Of a stretch of DNA of 6,154 nucleotides, positions 6,148 to 6,154 are shown piece by piece. The position numbers and the translations under genes are program-made. Under the pieces are notes generated by a model, which worked only from the letters and a program-made list of their open reading frames with translations, searched no databases and was not told where the DNA came from. The DNA is from Pirellulales bacterium (lineage in GTDB: Bacteria > Planctomycetota > Planctomycetia > Pirellulales > JALHPA01). Within the stretch, counting starts at the first letter, position 1; the number at the start of each line of letters is the position of its first letter. The stretch is from the NCBI GenBank assembly GCA_022842745.1, contig JALHPA010000183.1, positions 1 through 6,154 of the forward strand, given 5' to 3'.

Positions 6148-6154
6148 GGCGCCC

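Larger units (their letters stand above)
5653..6154. other. Non-coding stretch at the right end
   Basis: I see no convincing gene in these 502 bases. An open frame on the + strand (5692-6093) is low-complexity, resembles no family I know and runs straight through a strong terminator hairpin, so I do not call it. The stretch does hold the candidate promoter, a palindrome, the terminator hairpin, a possible small RNA and an edge hairpin, listed separately. From 6005 to 6122 I recognise nothing. Confidence 0.6.

Overview
The window looks like a high-GC bacterial chromosome segment, most likely from a planctomycete. The evidence is the very GC-rich coding, a large membrane-anchored VWA / GATase-like / VWA protein of a kind I know mainly from planctomycete genomes, and scattered transposase debris. 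This lineage call rests on recalled family resemblance, not on a search.

Left part (1-3776, + strand). A flagellar export chaperone gene, fliS, has a clear ribosome binding site. A 159-base spacer with two hairpins follows. Then comes a 1042-residue protein with three N-terminal membrane segments, a VWA domain with an intact metal site, a beta-sandwich-like linker, a GATase1-like domain without its nucleophile, a second VWA-like domain with a broken metal site, a C-terminal membrane segment and a charged cytoplasmic tail. I see no direct functional link between the two genes beyond strand.

Middle (3777-4051). This gap between convergent genes holds a 9-bp-stem hairpin just after the VWA stop. 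It also holds two short stretches that read like decayed IS66-type transposase: a C-terminal piece on the + strand and an N-terminal piece on the - strand with two in-frame stops.

Right part (4052-5652, - strand). This is a two-gene cassette of visibly lower GC. The first gene encodes a 404-residue fusion of the C-terminal half of a papain-like (C1) peptidase fold and a GNAT acetyltransferase domain. Its stop overlaps the start of the second gene by ATGA. The second gene is a Doc/Fic-family toxin with an intact HPFVDGNKR motif. No Phd-type antitoxin gene is present. This cassette is the most interesting part of the window, and its atypical composition plus the neighbouring transposase debris suggest it was acquired.

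Right end (5653-6154). I find no convincing gene here. The region has a weak possible promoter for the cassette, a REP-like palindrome (5919-5949), and a strong hairpin followed by seven T's on the + strand (5959-6004). A -10-like TATAAC just upstream makes a roughly 90-nt small RNA possible. A GC-rich hairpin lies at the window edge.
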